NCBI GenBank assembly: GCA_001799195.1
Contig: MGSU01000136.1
Coordinates: forward strand, 1,421 to 9,090
Length of the DNA stretch: 7,670 nt
Direction of reading: 5' to 3'
Origin: Deltaproteobacteria bacterium RIFOXYA12_FULL_61_11
Lineage (GTDB): Bacteria; Bdellovibrionota_F; JAHFAK01; YA12-FULL-61-11
The first letter of the stretch is position 1, and each line of letters opens with the position of its first letter. This document shows, in pieces, positions 1-5,958 of the stretch. The notes under the pieces were generated by a model that made no database searches, had not been told where the DNA came from, and worked only from the letters and a program-made list of their open reading frames with translations. A program made the position numbers and the translations under genes.

Positions 1-96
1 ATCCACCTGCTGCCAACCAGTTGCACGCAGATACTGGGCAATTTCCAACGGAGGTAGGGCTGCGATGGTTGCAGCATCGCGGATTGTCGCTTTCAT
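1..96 (-). CDS. 5' end of an unrecognised gene coupled to the DUF4365 gene (partial)
   Basis: Only the first 32 codons are inside the window; the reading frame is open to position 1. The protein begins MKATIRDAATIAALPPLEIA and continues QYLRATGWQQVD. Its ATG overlaps the TGA of the DUF4365 gene as ATGA, and a perfect AAGGAGGT ribosome-binding site lies 5 bases upstream, so the start is well supported despite the short length. The LRATGW segment resembles the N-terminus of a hypothetical family that I recall next to DUF4365 genes in other genomes; this is memory, not a search. No catalytic motif is visible in the available part. The coupling suggests it is made in step with DUF4365, perhaps as a partner or a control protein. 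Existence is likely; function is unknown. Confidence 0.7.
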   Translation of the reverse strand, partial: MKATIRDAATIAALPPLEIAQYLRATGWQQVD

Positions 97-590
97 GGAT
101 GACCTCCTTGGGTGATGCGCATCATGATAGCGGCCAGCGTGTTGCTGGAAAACTGTTGCGCACGTGGAATACGGACGCTGACGGTCATTTCGTTGTTGCT
201 ACTTTCGGAACCGCGCAATGCGGTCCAGTAAGCACAATGGCGAAGCAGTAATCGGCTGTGGTCAGCCTCAAGCCACTGTCCGACATCTGCAGGGACTAGC
301 ATGACCACAAGAATGCGGGGTACGAGCACATTCGGGTCGCGCAGATCGTCGTAATTCTTTTTTGGGAGAGAAAAGTTGAATTCCTCACGATCGAGGGGTT
401 CTCCAGCCGTGCATTTTGCCTGAATATCCAAGCGTGGCCGTGTTATCGCGCCATCTGCGTTCCTGCCCGAAATCGTCAAGTCGACGCTGTCATCATCGAC
501 ACTCGGCTCGCTGACCGCGAAACCAGCATCTGTAGCAACTGCACGGATGTAGGCAAAACTGAACTGCTCTTTTTTCAGATTGAGTTCCAT
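93..590 (-). CDS. DUF4365 domain protein, PD-(D/E)XK nuclease-like
   Basis: A 165-residue protein that I recognise by pattern as DUF4365. Diagnostic stretches are the N-terminal KEQFSFAYIRAVA, the acidic VDDDSVDL (31-38), RPRLDIQAK (51-59), the KNYDDLR block (78-84), VPRILVVMLVP (90-100), the HCAYWTALRG segment (118-127) and a C-terminal IMMRI. The spacing of D37 and Q57-x-K59 fits a PD-(D/E)XK-type active site with Gln in place of the usual acidic residue, as in Mrr-like nucleases; E8 could be a further metal ligand. Nuclease activity is an inference from motif layout. Length is normal for a single-domain member, so it looks intact. The ATG has AAGGG 7 bases upstream. It follows the SNF2 gene after 96 bases and overlaps the next gene by 4. 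Base composition looks lower in GC than the genes on the right of the window (31 of 60 in bases 301-360), which hints at transfer. Its role is probably a nuclease or DNA-binding part of a defence operon. Confidence 0.82.
   Translation of the reverse strand: MELNLKKEQFSFAYIRAVATDAGFAVSEPSVDDDSVDLTISGRNADGAITRPRLDIQAKCTAGEPLDREEFNFSLPKKNYDDLRDPNVLVPRILVVMLVPADVGQWLEADHSRLLLRHCAYWTALRGSESSNNEMTVSVRIPRAQQFSSNTLAAIMMRITQGGHP
102..109 (-). promoter_or_regulatory. Strong Shine-Dalgarno site for the partial gene at the left edge
   Basis: On the minus strand the sequence reads AAGGAGGT, a full match to the anti-Shine-Dalgarno core, 5 bases before the ATG at 96-94. It lies inside the last codons of the DUF4365 gene (the Gln-Gly-Gly-His stretch). 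It fixes the start of the downstream gene and suggests strong translation of it. Confidence 0.8.
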
Positions 591-686
591 TCGTCATCCC
601 TTAGAGCAAGAAAGAAGAGACCATTGTATAGAGCACATGCATGCGACCTAGGTCTAGCGTAGAAAAGAACAACCTGCGATTCTTGT
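591..686 (-). other. Intra-operon gap with two abutting palindromes and a TATACAAT box
   Basis: This is the only sizeable gap in the left operon. It holds CATGCATG (636-643) and GACCTAGGTC (645-654), both perfect palindromes one base apart. Further on, the minus strand carries TATACAAT (630-623), a possible -10 element, but no good -35 box is seen at the right distance. The Shine-Dalgarno site AAGGG (602-598) serves the DUF4365 gene. A secondary promoter or operator for the DUF4365 pair is possible but unproven. I saw no stem with a T-run that would end transcription. Confidence 0.35.
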
Positions 687-3593
687 TTATTCCCCCGCCT
701 CCTCCTGTGGCGAATTCGTCATATTTGAATCGCCCGCAAGCGTCCAGCGCAGCACGAAGACTGACGTGATGGCAGTTTTCGTCTTGAGCTCTCGCTCGAT
801 CTCTTCGATCAGCTCGGTCCGCTTCCGGTCAACGTCGTCCTGTGCGTCGAAGAGCTGCCGGCGCTTGGCGCTCCGTCTCATCTCAAGCGCCTTGATGAGC
901 TTTTGCGCTTCGAGCTTCTCGGCGAGCGCGACGGCTGACCTCGAGGTCTTCTTTGCAGCTTTGATCTGCGTATCGATCTCGCGAAGCTCTCGCTCGAGCC
1001 CGAACTTTACGTCCTCAGCCCAGCGTTCGAGCTTGTCGACCTCCTCCTCGAAGAACTTCTCGTTACGCATCCGGAGTTCCTGCAACCTGAAGTCGCACAG
1101 CTCGTCGCGGATCGCCGCGAGGACCGGAGACGCGGGGCCGGTGACTTCAGAGGTAATACGGCCACGCAATGAGAAGAGCTTGATCGCGACGTCGGACGTA
1201 AAGGGCCTGCCATCGGCATCACAGGCCGCGACGAGCAGGAACTCCTCAGCTCGCCCAACCGCTTCGGCGGTAAGCTTACTGACTTCGAGCCAACCGGATG
1301 TGCCGCGATACCGCTCCAACGCGCTGGCGTGCGGCTTGTAATCGAACGTCACCTCGGCGGGTGGCGTGCTCAGAGACGCTGCCTTCTCGATTATCTCCTG
1401 CGCGAGCGGGTGGTCGGTGCGAAAGAAGGTGTCGCCGAGCGCCTCGGCGCGCTGCCAGTCGAGGTGAAATCGTTGTTTCGGCTCGCCGGCTTGGGTCTTC
1501 ATCCGGAAGCGCGGCTCGCCGACGTCGAAGCTCGCGCGGTCCGCCAGCGCGAACTTGGAAAGGTCGAGCAGCATGCGCTGCTGCTCCCCTAGCGCCTCTT
1601 TGGCCTTGTCCTTGTGGACGCGTAGCCGCTCATGCACCTCGGCGTCGAAATTCTCGAGGAAGGCTCGCCTGGCGGTGTCGATACCGACCTTGATCTTCAC
1701 GTCGAGCTCGAGCTGGAGCGTGTCAAATGCGGTCTTGATCTGCTCCGGCGTGCGGCAGTCTTGGTAAATGGCAGAGATGCGCTTCTCGAGATCAACACCA
1801 CTCTCGACCACGCCGAGAACGTCGTCGCTGGCGCCGAAGACGCCCTTGAACAGATTGAATTTTTGATCAAGCAACTCAAAGACTCGGCGATCTGCTTCAT
1901 TCTTGCGATTCAGAAAATTCACCACAAGTACATCGGACTTCTGCCCGTACCGATGACAGCGGCCGATGCGCTGCTCGATGCGCTGCGGATTCCACGGCAG
2001 GTCATAGTTGACCACGATCGAGCAGAACTGGAGGTTCACGCCCTCCGCTGCCGACTCAGTAGCGAGCAAGAACGTCCCGCGCTCTCGGAACTCGTCGACG
2101 ATAGCGGCCTTCATGTCTGCCGATTTCGAGCCCGACGACACGTCCTCCCACCGATACTCGTTGCGCTTTTTCCACTCGGCGTAGGTGCTCTTCGAGGTCT
2201 CGTCGTTGTTCGAGCCATTCATGAGAACGATCTGACCATGGTAGCCGTTCTCGGTGAGGAGTCGGAACAGATACTCCTGCGTCTTGCACGACTCGGTGAA
2301 GATCACGGCCTTGCGCGCTGCCCCTTTCTCCTGGGCAAGCTCGAACGCCAGGGGCAGCACCTCGACCAGCTTGGTTGCTTTCGAATCCCGCTCAACGGCC
2401 TCCGCCAAAGCGACGAAGCGCTGCAGGTCGGCGAGTTCGGCCTTGGCTTGCAGCGCCTCCGTGCTCGCGGGGGGCGTTTCCTCCACCTTGCCGTCCTCGG
2501 ACCACTCCTCGTCGATCTCGCTCAGGGTCTCGAAGTCCTCGGCAAGCGTCTCCTCAATAGATACCGGCGGCTGAGCCTGCGACAAGGGGACTTTCATTTG
2601 CCCGGACAACCGCGCCACAAATTTTGTTAGTGTCGCACCGATCGCTGCTGAGGACGATGCGAGCAGCTTGCGCAGGATGAGCGTGATCAGCTTGCGCCGC
2701 GCATTGGGCAAGGCGACGAGCACTTCGCGCTGAAGATAGGCCGAGACCTCCTCGTAGAGCTGCTGCTCGGCGGCCGACGGGACGAAGTCGGCCGTATGGG
2801 TAAAGCGGTTGGTGAACGGGATGTACTCGAGCACCTGGCGCCGAAGCGTTCGCTTGCAGACATGCTGGATACGTTCGCGGAGCGCAACATCGCGCTGCGT
2901 CGGATCATCGTTAGCCAGAAACTGCGCCTGGAACGAGTCCTGGCCGCCGAAGAGGTCGGGATCGAGGATGCTGATAAGCCCGTAGAGCTCGAGGAGTGAG
3001 TTCTGGAGAGGGATCGCGGTGAGCAGCAGCTTGCGAGCTGGCCGAATGGAGTCAACGATTCCCTCGGCTGTCTTCGTGCCCTTGTAGATGCTACGAAGCC
3101 GGTGGGCTTCGTCAATGACCACGAGGTCCCAGTCGACGCGCTGCACCAGCTCGCGTTTCGCGTAAACGAATTGGTACGAGCAGATGACAATGCGGTCCGG
3201 GGCGAGGAACGGATTCGCGATGCCTTTCTTCGCAAGGGCATTGGCGGCTCGCGTTTCGAGGATAACTGAGGGAAGGAAGAACTTGTCTTCGAGTTCCACC
3301 TGCCACTGTTTGCGCAGAGTTGCAGGCACGATGAGCAAGATCCGCCGCCGCTCAGCCCACCTCTGCGCCAGAATCAGCGCGGCCTCGATCGTCTTGCCGA
3401 GGCCCACTTCGTCCGCGAGTAACACGCCCTTGGAGTAGGGAGAGCGCAGCGCGAACAGCGCTGCGTCGACCTGGTGCGGATTGAGATCGACCCGCGCGTT
3501 GCCGATCGATCGGGACAGCGCTTCGACGCCGTCACATGGATGCGCTAGCTGTAAACCGTGAGCCCAATACTTGGCGTGGAAGGGTGTGCTCAC
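687..3593 (-). CDS. SNF2-family helicase/translocase (DEAD/DEAH superfamily 2)
   Basis: A 968-residue Swi2/Snf2-type ATPase, counted from a GTG start. Walker A is ADEVGLGKT (60-68, Lys67), Walker B is DEAH (161-164), motif III is LTAIPLQN (191-198), motif V is ATESAAEGVNLQ (511-522) and motif VI is QRIGRCHRYGQ (541-551) with both arginines present. These motifs predict ATP-driven translocation on duplex DNA. An acidic linker (about 340-379) lies between the two RecA lobes. The C-terminal third ends in a long charged helical region (about 848-936), probably coiled coil, then a hydrophobic VFVLRW patch. I prefer GTG 3593 to the longer ATG at 3656: it gives the family-like start STPFHAKYWAHG, overlaps the HTH stop as GTGA, and has GAGGA 6 bases upstream, while the longer version adds only 21 low-complexity residues. 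In this family, motif III is normally TATP or TGTP, so Ile194 is odd. I recall similar helicases in defence loci with methylases and DUF4391 genes; neither is visible here. It is not recognisably DrmD of DISARM. Confidence 0.92.
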   Translation of the reverse strand: MSTPFHAKYWAHGLQLAHPCDGVEALSRSIGNARVDLNPHQVDAALFALRSPYSKGVLLADEVGLGKTIEAALILAQRWAERRRILLIVPATLRKQWQVELEDKFFLPSVILETRAANALAKKGIANPFLAPDRIVICSYQFVYAKRELVQRVDWDLVVIDEAHRLRSIYKGTKTAEGIVDSIRPARKLLLTAIPLQNSLLELYGLISILDPDLFGGQDSFQAQFLANDDPTQRDVALRERIQHVCKRTLRRQVLEYIPFTNRFTHTADFVPSAAEQQLYEEVSAYLQREVLVALPNARRKLITLILRKLLASSSAAIGATLTKFVARLSGQMKVPLSQAQPPVSIEETLAEDFETLSEIDEEWSEDGKVEETPPASTEALQAKAELADLQRFVALAEAVERDSKATKLVEVLPLAFELAQEKGAARKAVIFTESCKTQEYLFRLLTENGYHGQIVLMNGSNNDETSKSTYAEWKKRNEYRWEDVSSGSKSADMKAAIVDEFRERGTFLLATESAAEGVNLQFCSIVVNYDLPWNPQRIEQRIGRCHRYGQKSDVLVVNFLNRKNEADRRVFELLDQKFNLFKGVFGASDDVLGVVESGVDLEKRISAIYQDCRTPEQIKTAFDTLQLELDVKIKVGIDTARRAFLENFDAEVHERLRVHKDKAKEALGEQQRMLLDLSKFALADRASFDVGEPRFRMKTQAGEPKQRFHLDWQRAEALGDTFFRTDHPLAQEIIEKAASLSTPPAEVTFDYKPHASALERYRGTSGWLEVSKLTAEAVGRAEEFLLVAACDADGRPFTSDVAIKLFSLRGRITSEVTGPASPVLAAIRDELCDFRLQELRMRNEKFFEEEVDKLERWAEDVKFGLERELREIDTQIKAAKKTSRSAVALAEKLEAQKLIKALEMRRSAKRRQLFDAQDDVDRKRTELIEEIERELKTKTAITSVFVLRWTLAGDSNMTNSPQEEAGE

Positions 3594-3802
3594 TCGCTGT
3601 CCTCGTCGGTCTCCTTGCCTGCTTCGTCCTGACAGGCCCCGCCGGCGTGGACCCACTCGTCGAGCTCCGAGAGCCTGAACTTCCAGAGCCTGCCGATCCG
3701 TTTAGCGGGCAGGCTCTTCTGCTCGATTGAGCGGTAGACCGAGTCCTTGGCCTCGCCGAGGTGGCTCGCGACTTCGTCCACGGAAACCCAGGGTTCTGGC
3801 AT
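3590..3802 (-). CDS. Small excisionase-type helix-turn-helix protein (HTH_17-like)
   Basis: A 70-residue protein with one MerR/excisionase-like winged HTH: VSVDEVASHLGEAKDSVYRS (6-25) covers the recognition region, then LPAKRIGRLWKFRLSELDEW (31-50) gives the basic wing and the closing helix. The last 20 residues are an acidic tail (DEAGKETDEDSE). The ATG has AAGGA 6 bases upstream (3813-3809), and the TGA overlaps the GTG of the SNF2 gene. Proteins of this type either bind operators or help direct DNA recombination or targeting. With no integrase nearby, a role as operon regulator, or as DNA-targeting partner of the helicase, is more likely than prophage excision. It is the first gene of the operon, directly behind a good promoter. 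Confidence 0.88.
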   Translation of the reverse strand: MPEPWVSVDEVASHLGEAKDSVYRSIEQKSLPAKRIGRLWKFRLSELDEWVHAGGACQDEAGKETDEDSE

Positions 3803-3848
3803 CGTCTGTCCTTCGGGAAAGCGCTCTCCTCACCCACCGATCCGGGTG

Positions 3849-3877
3849 ACGATAGACCGACCGCTCACCTGCGTCAA
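3849..3877 (-). promoter_or_regulatory. Sigma70-type promoter for the HTH-SNF2 operon
   Basis: On the minus strand the sequence shows TTGACG (3877-3872), exactly 17 bases, then TATCGT (3854-3849). That is 5 of 6 matches to the -35 consensus and 4 of 6 to the -10 consensus at the ideal spacing. Transcription would start near 3842 and leave a leader of about 40 bases containing the AAGGA site of the HTH gene. No other candidate of equal quality was found in the divergent region. Sigma70 recognition in this organism is assumed. Confidence 0.6.
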
Positions 3878-3915
3878 TCTGCCCGGCCACACCCCACATG
3901 CTGCCCCTCTGGCAA

Positions 3916-3938
3916 TACCTGGTATCATCCAGTATCAT
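3916..3938. repeat. Overlapping inverted and direct repeats, possible operator
   Basis: Within the divergent region lie ATACC-T-GGTAT (3916-3926, a perfect 5-base inverted repeat) and two copies of GTATCAT (3922-3928 and 3932-3938) exactly 10 bases apart, which is one helical turn. CTGG and CCAG flank the first TATCAT as a short inverted repeat. Such a layout suits cooperative binding by a small HTH protein on one DNA face. The second TATCAT could also act as a -10 box for the plus-strand gene starting at 3969, with only a weak -35 (TGGCAA, 3910-3915) 17 bases upstream. Its function is inferred. Confidence 0.4.
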
Positions 3939-3968
3939 GAGCAGGATATTTCTTCCCCGGAGCAGCTC

Positions 3969-5009
3969 ATGAGGCGCACCTACCTTTGCAGCAAGGCGCT
4001 CGGATTCCTCCTACCCCTGTTCCTTGCCTGTGAGTTACTGTTCCCTCCCAACGAACAGTCCCCCACCCCGATCCACCCCACTTCGCCCTCGCCTGCACAG
4101 TCCACCGATGCCGAAGACCGACATATCACCATCGGAGAAATCCAGGTACCGCTCGCCTTCCTCCCCCTCGACCCGGCTCTCCCCAGCAGTGCAATCCCCT
4201 CGAACGCCTTGCCTTCAAACGCAATCCCGGCCAATGCCCAAGGAGATACCATCGACGAGGCAGAGCTCTCCCTTGAAGCGCCGGCAGTCGATTCCCCTGA
4301 CCAAACGCCTCCAATACCCAGCCTCGAGCCACCAGGTGAACCTGATCCTGTTCCGCCACCTCTGACCATCGACGGCGACAAACCCAGAGACGCCAGCTCC
4401 GATCAACTGACCGACGATCCCTCCACAGACCTTACTCCAGCACCTGACGGCTCAGCGACAAGCGACTCCGCCGACCCAAAACCCCAATTCCCGTACGCTA
4501 TTGAATACTTAGAACTCACCGCCCCTGAACATGCCTCGCCCTTGCCACCCGACCAAGTGAGCAACCTCGATCTCCTCGAGCTCAACTTCAAAGGAGAAGC
4601 TTTACCTCTCTCCTTTCTGGCCCTTTCTTTCCACATCACCATTGACGGGACCGACCAAGCCCCCATCCTCGAATACCCCTTGCTCGGTTTCGTCTTCAAG
4701 AACCCCCGTCTCCTGCGCCGGGAGGAAGGAACCTTGAAAAAGATTCCGGGCGCGTTCTCCGCGAATGAAGACCGAACAGGGAACCCGAACTCGTACTGCT
4801 TCGATCTGATCCTCCCCATGGCGAAGGATCCCTATCCCCTCAACGATTTGACCTTGCGCGTCGATCGCGTCAACGAAGAACTCGGCCCTGGAGAGGAGTT
4901 CACCGTAACGGTGACCTACAACCTCTATGTGGAACACGAGGATACCTGTTACGTGCTCAGCGGGGCGACTCACACAGAGGATGGAGCGCTCGCTATCGCT
5001 TCACGATAA
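3969..5009 (+). CDS. Putative proline-rich lipoprotein of unknown function
   Basis: A 346-residue protein. The start at ATG 3969 is supported by GGAG 6 bases upstream and by a signal sequence: basic MRR, hydrophobic core LGFLLPLFLA, then Cys21. LFLAC fits a relaxed lipobox, though position -3 is Phe and not the usual Leu. The frame stays open upstream, but that part overlaps the HTH gene on the other strand and has no signal sequence. Residues 22-175 are low-complexity, rich in Pro, Ser and Asp, and probably extended or disordered. They contain a short five-residue repeat (74-90). Residues 176-346 look like a folded, beta-rich domain (alternating segments such as FHITIDG and FTVTVTYNLYVE) with two cysteines, 277 and 327, that could form a disulfide. 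I do not recognise a family. It probably sits in the envelope with the proline-rich part as a stalk. It is divergent from the HTH operon and 69 bases before a HAD phosphatase. Confidence 0.78.
   Translation: MRRTYLCSKALGFLLPLFLACELLFPPNEQSPTPIHPTSPSPAQSTDAEDRHITIGEIQVPLAFLPLDPALPSSAIPSNALPSNAIPANAQGDTIDEAELSLEAPAVDSPDQTPPIPSLEPPGEPDPVPPPLTIDGDKPRDASSDQLTDDPSTDLTPAPDGSATSDSADPKPQFPYAIEYLELTAPEHASPLPPDQVSNLDLLELNFKGEALPLSFLALSFHITIDGTDQAPILEYPLLGFVFKNPRLLRREEGTLKKIPGAFSANEDRTGNPNSYCFDLILPMAKDPYPLNDLTLRVDRVNEELGPGEEFTVTVTYNLYVEHEDTCYVLSGATHTEDGALAIASR
4188..4238 (+). repeat. Degenerate 15-base tandem repeat encoding [SN]A[IL]P[SA]
   Basis: Inside the putative lipoprotein, residues 74-90 read SAIPS, NALPS, NAIPA, NA: three units and the start of a fourth. 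Codons differ between units (AAC/AAT, GCA/GCC, ATC/TTG, TCG/TCA), so the repeat is conserved at protein level more than at DNA level, which suggests an old repeat and not recent slippage. Similar NAL-type short repeats are, as I recall, found in some myxobacterial surface proteins. Confidence 0.6.
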
Positions 5010-5078
5010 TACGCCTGCACAGAGAGACCGCTTGAAGAGAGCAACCTTCCCTTGCCACCGCCGCTGAGGTCCATGCAG

Positions 5079-5756
5079 ATGCATTGTCTTCCCCTTCCCC
5101 GACACGTCATCTGGGACTGGAACGGGACGCTCCTCGACGACGTCGCGCTCTGCGTTGAGGTCATGGACGGGATGCTCCGGGCCCGCGGATTGCCGGGCCT
5201 CGACGTCCAGAGATACCGCGAGGTCTTCGATTTTCCAGTGATCGAATACTACCGTCGGCTCGGCTTCGACTTCGAGGTCGAGCCCTTCTCCGAGGTCGGC
5301 ACCGAGTTCATCGTCACCTATGAACGCCGCCGCCACGAGGCTCCGTTGAGGGCGGGAGCGGTGGAAGTCCTACACCGCCTCCGCGCTGCAGGGGTGACCC
5401 AATCCTTGCTCTCCGCGTACCGGCAGGAGAGCTTGGAGCAACTGATCAGGACGCACGGGCTGGAAACCCATTTCCTGGCCTTGCGCGGTCTCGGAGACCA
5501 CTACGCCCACGGCAAGCAGGAACTCGGGCTCCGCCATCTCGCGGAATTGCCCTATGCTCGGGAAGAGATCGTGCTCGTGGGCGACACCGTGCACGACCAC
5601 GAGGTGGCAACCCTGCTCGGCCTGCGCGCCTTCCTGCTCACCGATGGCCACCAAGCAGCCTCGAGATTGGCGACCTCGGGCCGCCCCCTCCTCGCCGAGC
5701 TCCGAGCCCTCCCCTCCGTGCTGGGGCTCGAATGCATGATGCAAACTACCTCCTGA
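5079..5756 (+). CDS. HAD-superfamily hydrolase, phosphoglycolate phosphatase-like
   Basis: A 225-residue protein with all four HAD motifs. Motif I is DWNGT (Asp13 nucleophile; Asn15 in the place of the usual second Asp), motif II is LLSAY (Ser112), motif III is Lys146 in AHGKQELG, and motif IV is VGDTVHD (Asp169, Asp173). Residues about 22-90 between motifs I and II form a helical C1 cap as in Gph/PpaX-type phosphatases. It should be a soluble cytoplasmic Mg2+-dependent phosphatase for a small phosphorylated metabolite; the substrate cannot be read from sequence. Asn in motif I is known in several HAD phosphatase subgroups but leaves the acid/base step less certain. ATG 5079 has TGAGG 9 bases upstream; ATG 5073 is only 3 bases from that site, and a TTG at 5052 would add nine residues. 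It lies 69 bases after the lipoprotein gene with no terminator seen, so co-transcription is possible though no functional link is evident. Confidence 0.88.
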   Translation: MHCLPLPRHVIWDWNGTLLDDVALCVEVMDGMLRARGLPGLDVQRYREVFDFPVIEYYRRLGFDFEVEPFSEVGTEFIVTYERRRHEAPLRAGAVEVLHRLRAAGVTQSLLSAYRQESLEQLIRTHGLETHFLALRGLGDHYAHGKQELGLRHLAELPYAREEIVLVGDTVHDHEVATLLGLRAFLLTDGHQAASRLATSGRPLLAELRALPSVLGLECMMQTTS

Positions 5757-5764
5757 AGTACCGA

Positions 5765-5793
5765 GCGGAACTCCTCCTGGGCGGAACTCCTCC
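5765..5793. repeat. Short tandem repeat after the HAD gene
   Basis: GCGGAACTCCTCC occurs twice, at 5765-5777 and 5781-5793, giving a 16-base period just past the HAD stop codon. Both copies are identical over 13 bases. A TGTTG/CAACA hairpin (5800-5812, three-base loop) follows, but without a T-run, so I do not call a terminator. The purpose is unknown; it could be a small duplication scar or a binding site pair. Confidence 0.55.
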
Positions 5794-5897
5794 GAAACGT
5801 GTTGCCACAACAGCCGAAGGCAGTGCGAGAAGTTGAACGTCGTTTCACGTGGGCTCTCTTGTGGGTCCTCTTTGCGACTGAGTTGCCGCAGCACGGT

Positions 5898-5934
5898 GAA
5901 TCTAATTAATAATTACAATAAAATCAATATATTG
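5898..5934 (+). promoter_or_regulatory. AT-rich block with palindromes upstream of the secreted-protein gene
   Basis: In an otherwise GC-rich stretch this block is almost all A and T. It holds TAATTA twice (5903-5908 and 5910-5915, each self-complementary, one base apart) and the perfect palindrome CAATATATTG (5925-5934). It lies just upstream of a likely -10 box. An UP element, a nucleoid-protein site or a regulator operator would fit. The rest of the 233-base spacer (5757-5897) holds only the tandem repeat and small hairpin described separately. Confidence 0.45.
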
Positions 5935-5949
5935 TGTTGGTGTCAGTCT

Positions 5950-5958
5950 TGCTATTCT
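5950..5958 (+). promoter_or_regulatory. Possible extended -10 promoter for the 5990 gene
   Basis: TGCTATTCT is a TGn extended -10 motif with TATTCT matching TATAAT at 4 of 6 positions. A good -35 box at 17 bases is missing (TATTGT), but extended -10 promoters can work without one, and the AT-rich block above could help. The start site would be near 5965, leaving about 25 leader bases that include GGAGG. Confidence 0.4.

Noticed and set aside
21-251. Short plus-strand frame opposite the DUF4365 and partial genes
   Set aside because: It is antisense to two supported genes and has no domain or convincing ribosome-binding site.
1632-2630. Plus-strand open frame of 332 codons opposite the SNF2 gene
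   Set aside because: It lies wholly antisense to conserved helicase motifs, shows no recognisable domain, and is explained by codon bias of the opposite strand.
687-3593. Assignment of the SNF2 protein to DISARM as DrmD
   Set aside because: The N-terminus does not look like DrmD as I recall it, and no DrmA, DrmB, DrmC or methylase is present in the window.
3532-3837. Minus-strand open frame of 101 codons overlapping the HTH gene
   Set aside because: It is rich in Arg, Ser and Thr with no domain, and the alternative frame encodes a clear HTH protein with a ribosome-binding site.
3747-3968. Upstream extension of the lipoprotein frame
   Set aside because: It overlaps the HTH gene and the operon promoter, and would bury the signal sequence; ATG 3969 has a proper ribosome-binding site.
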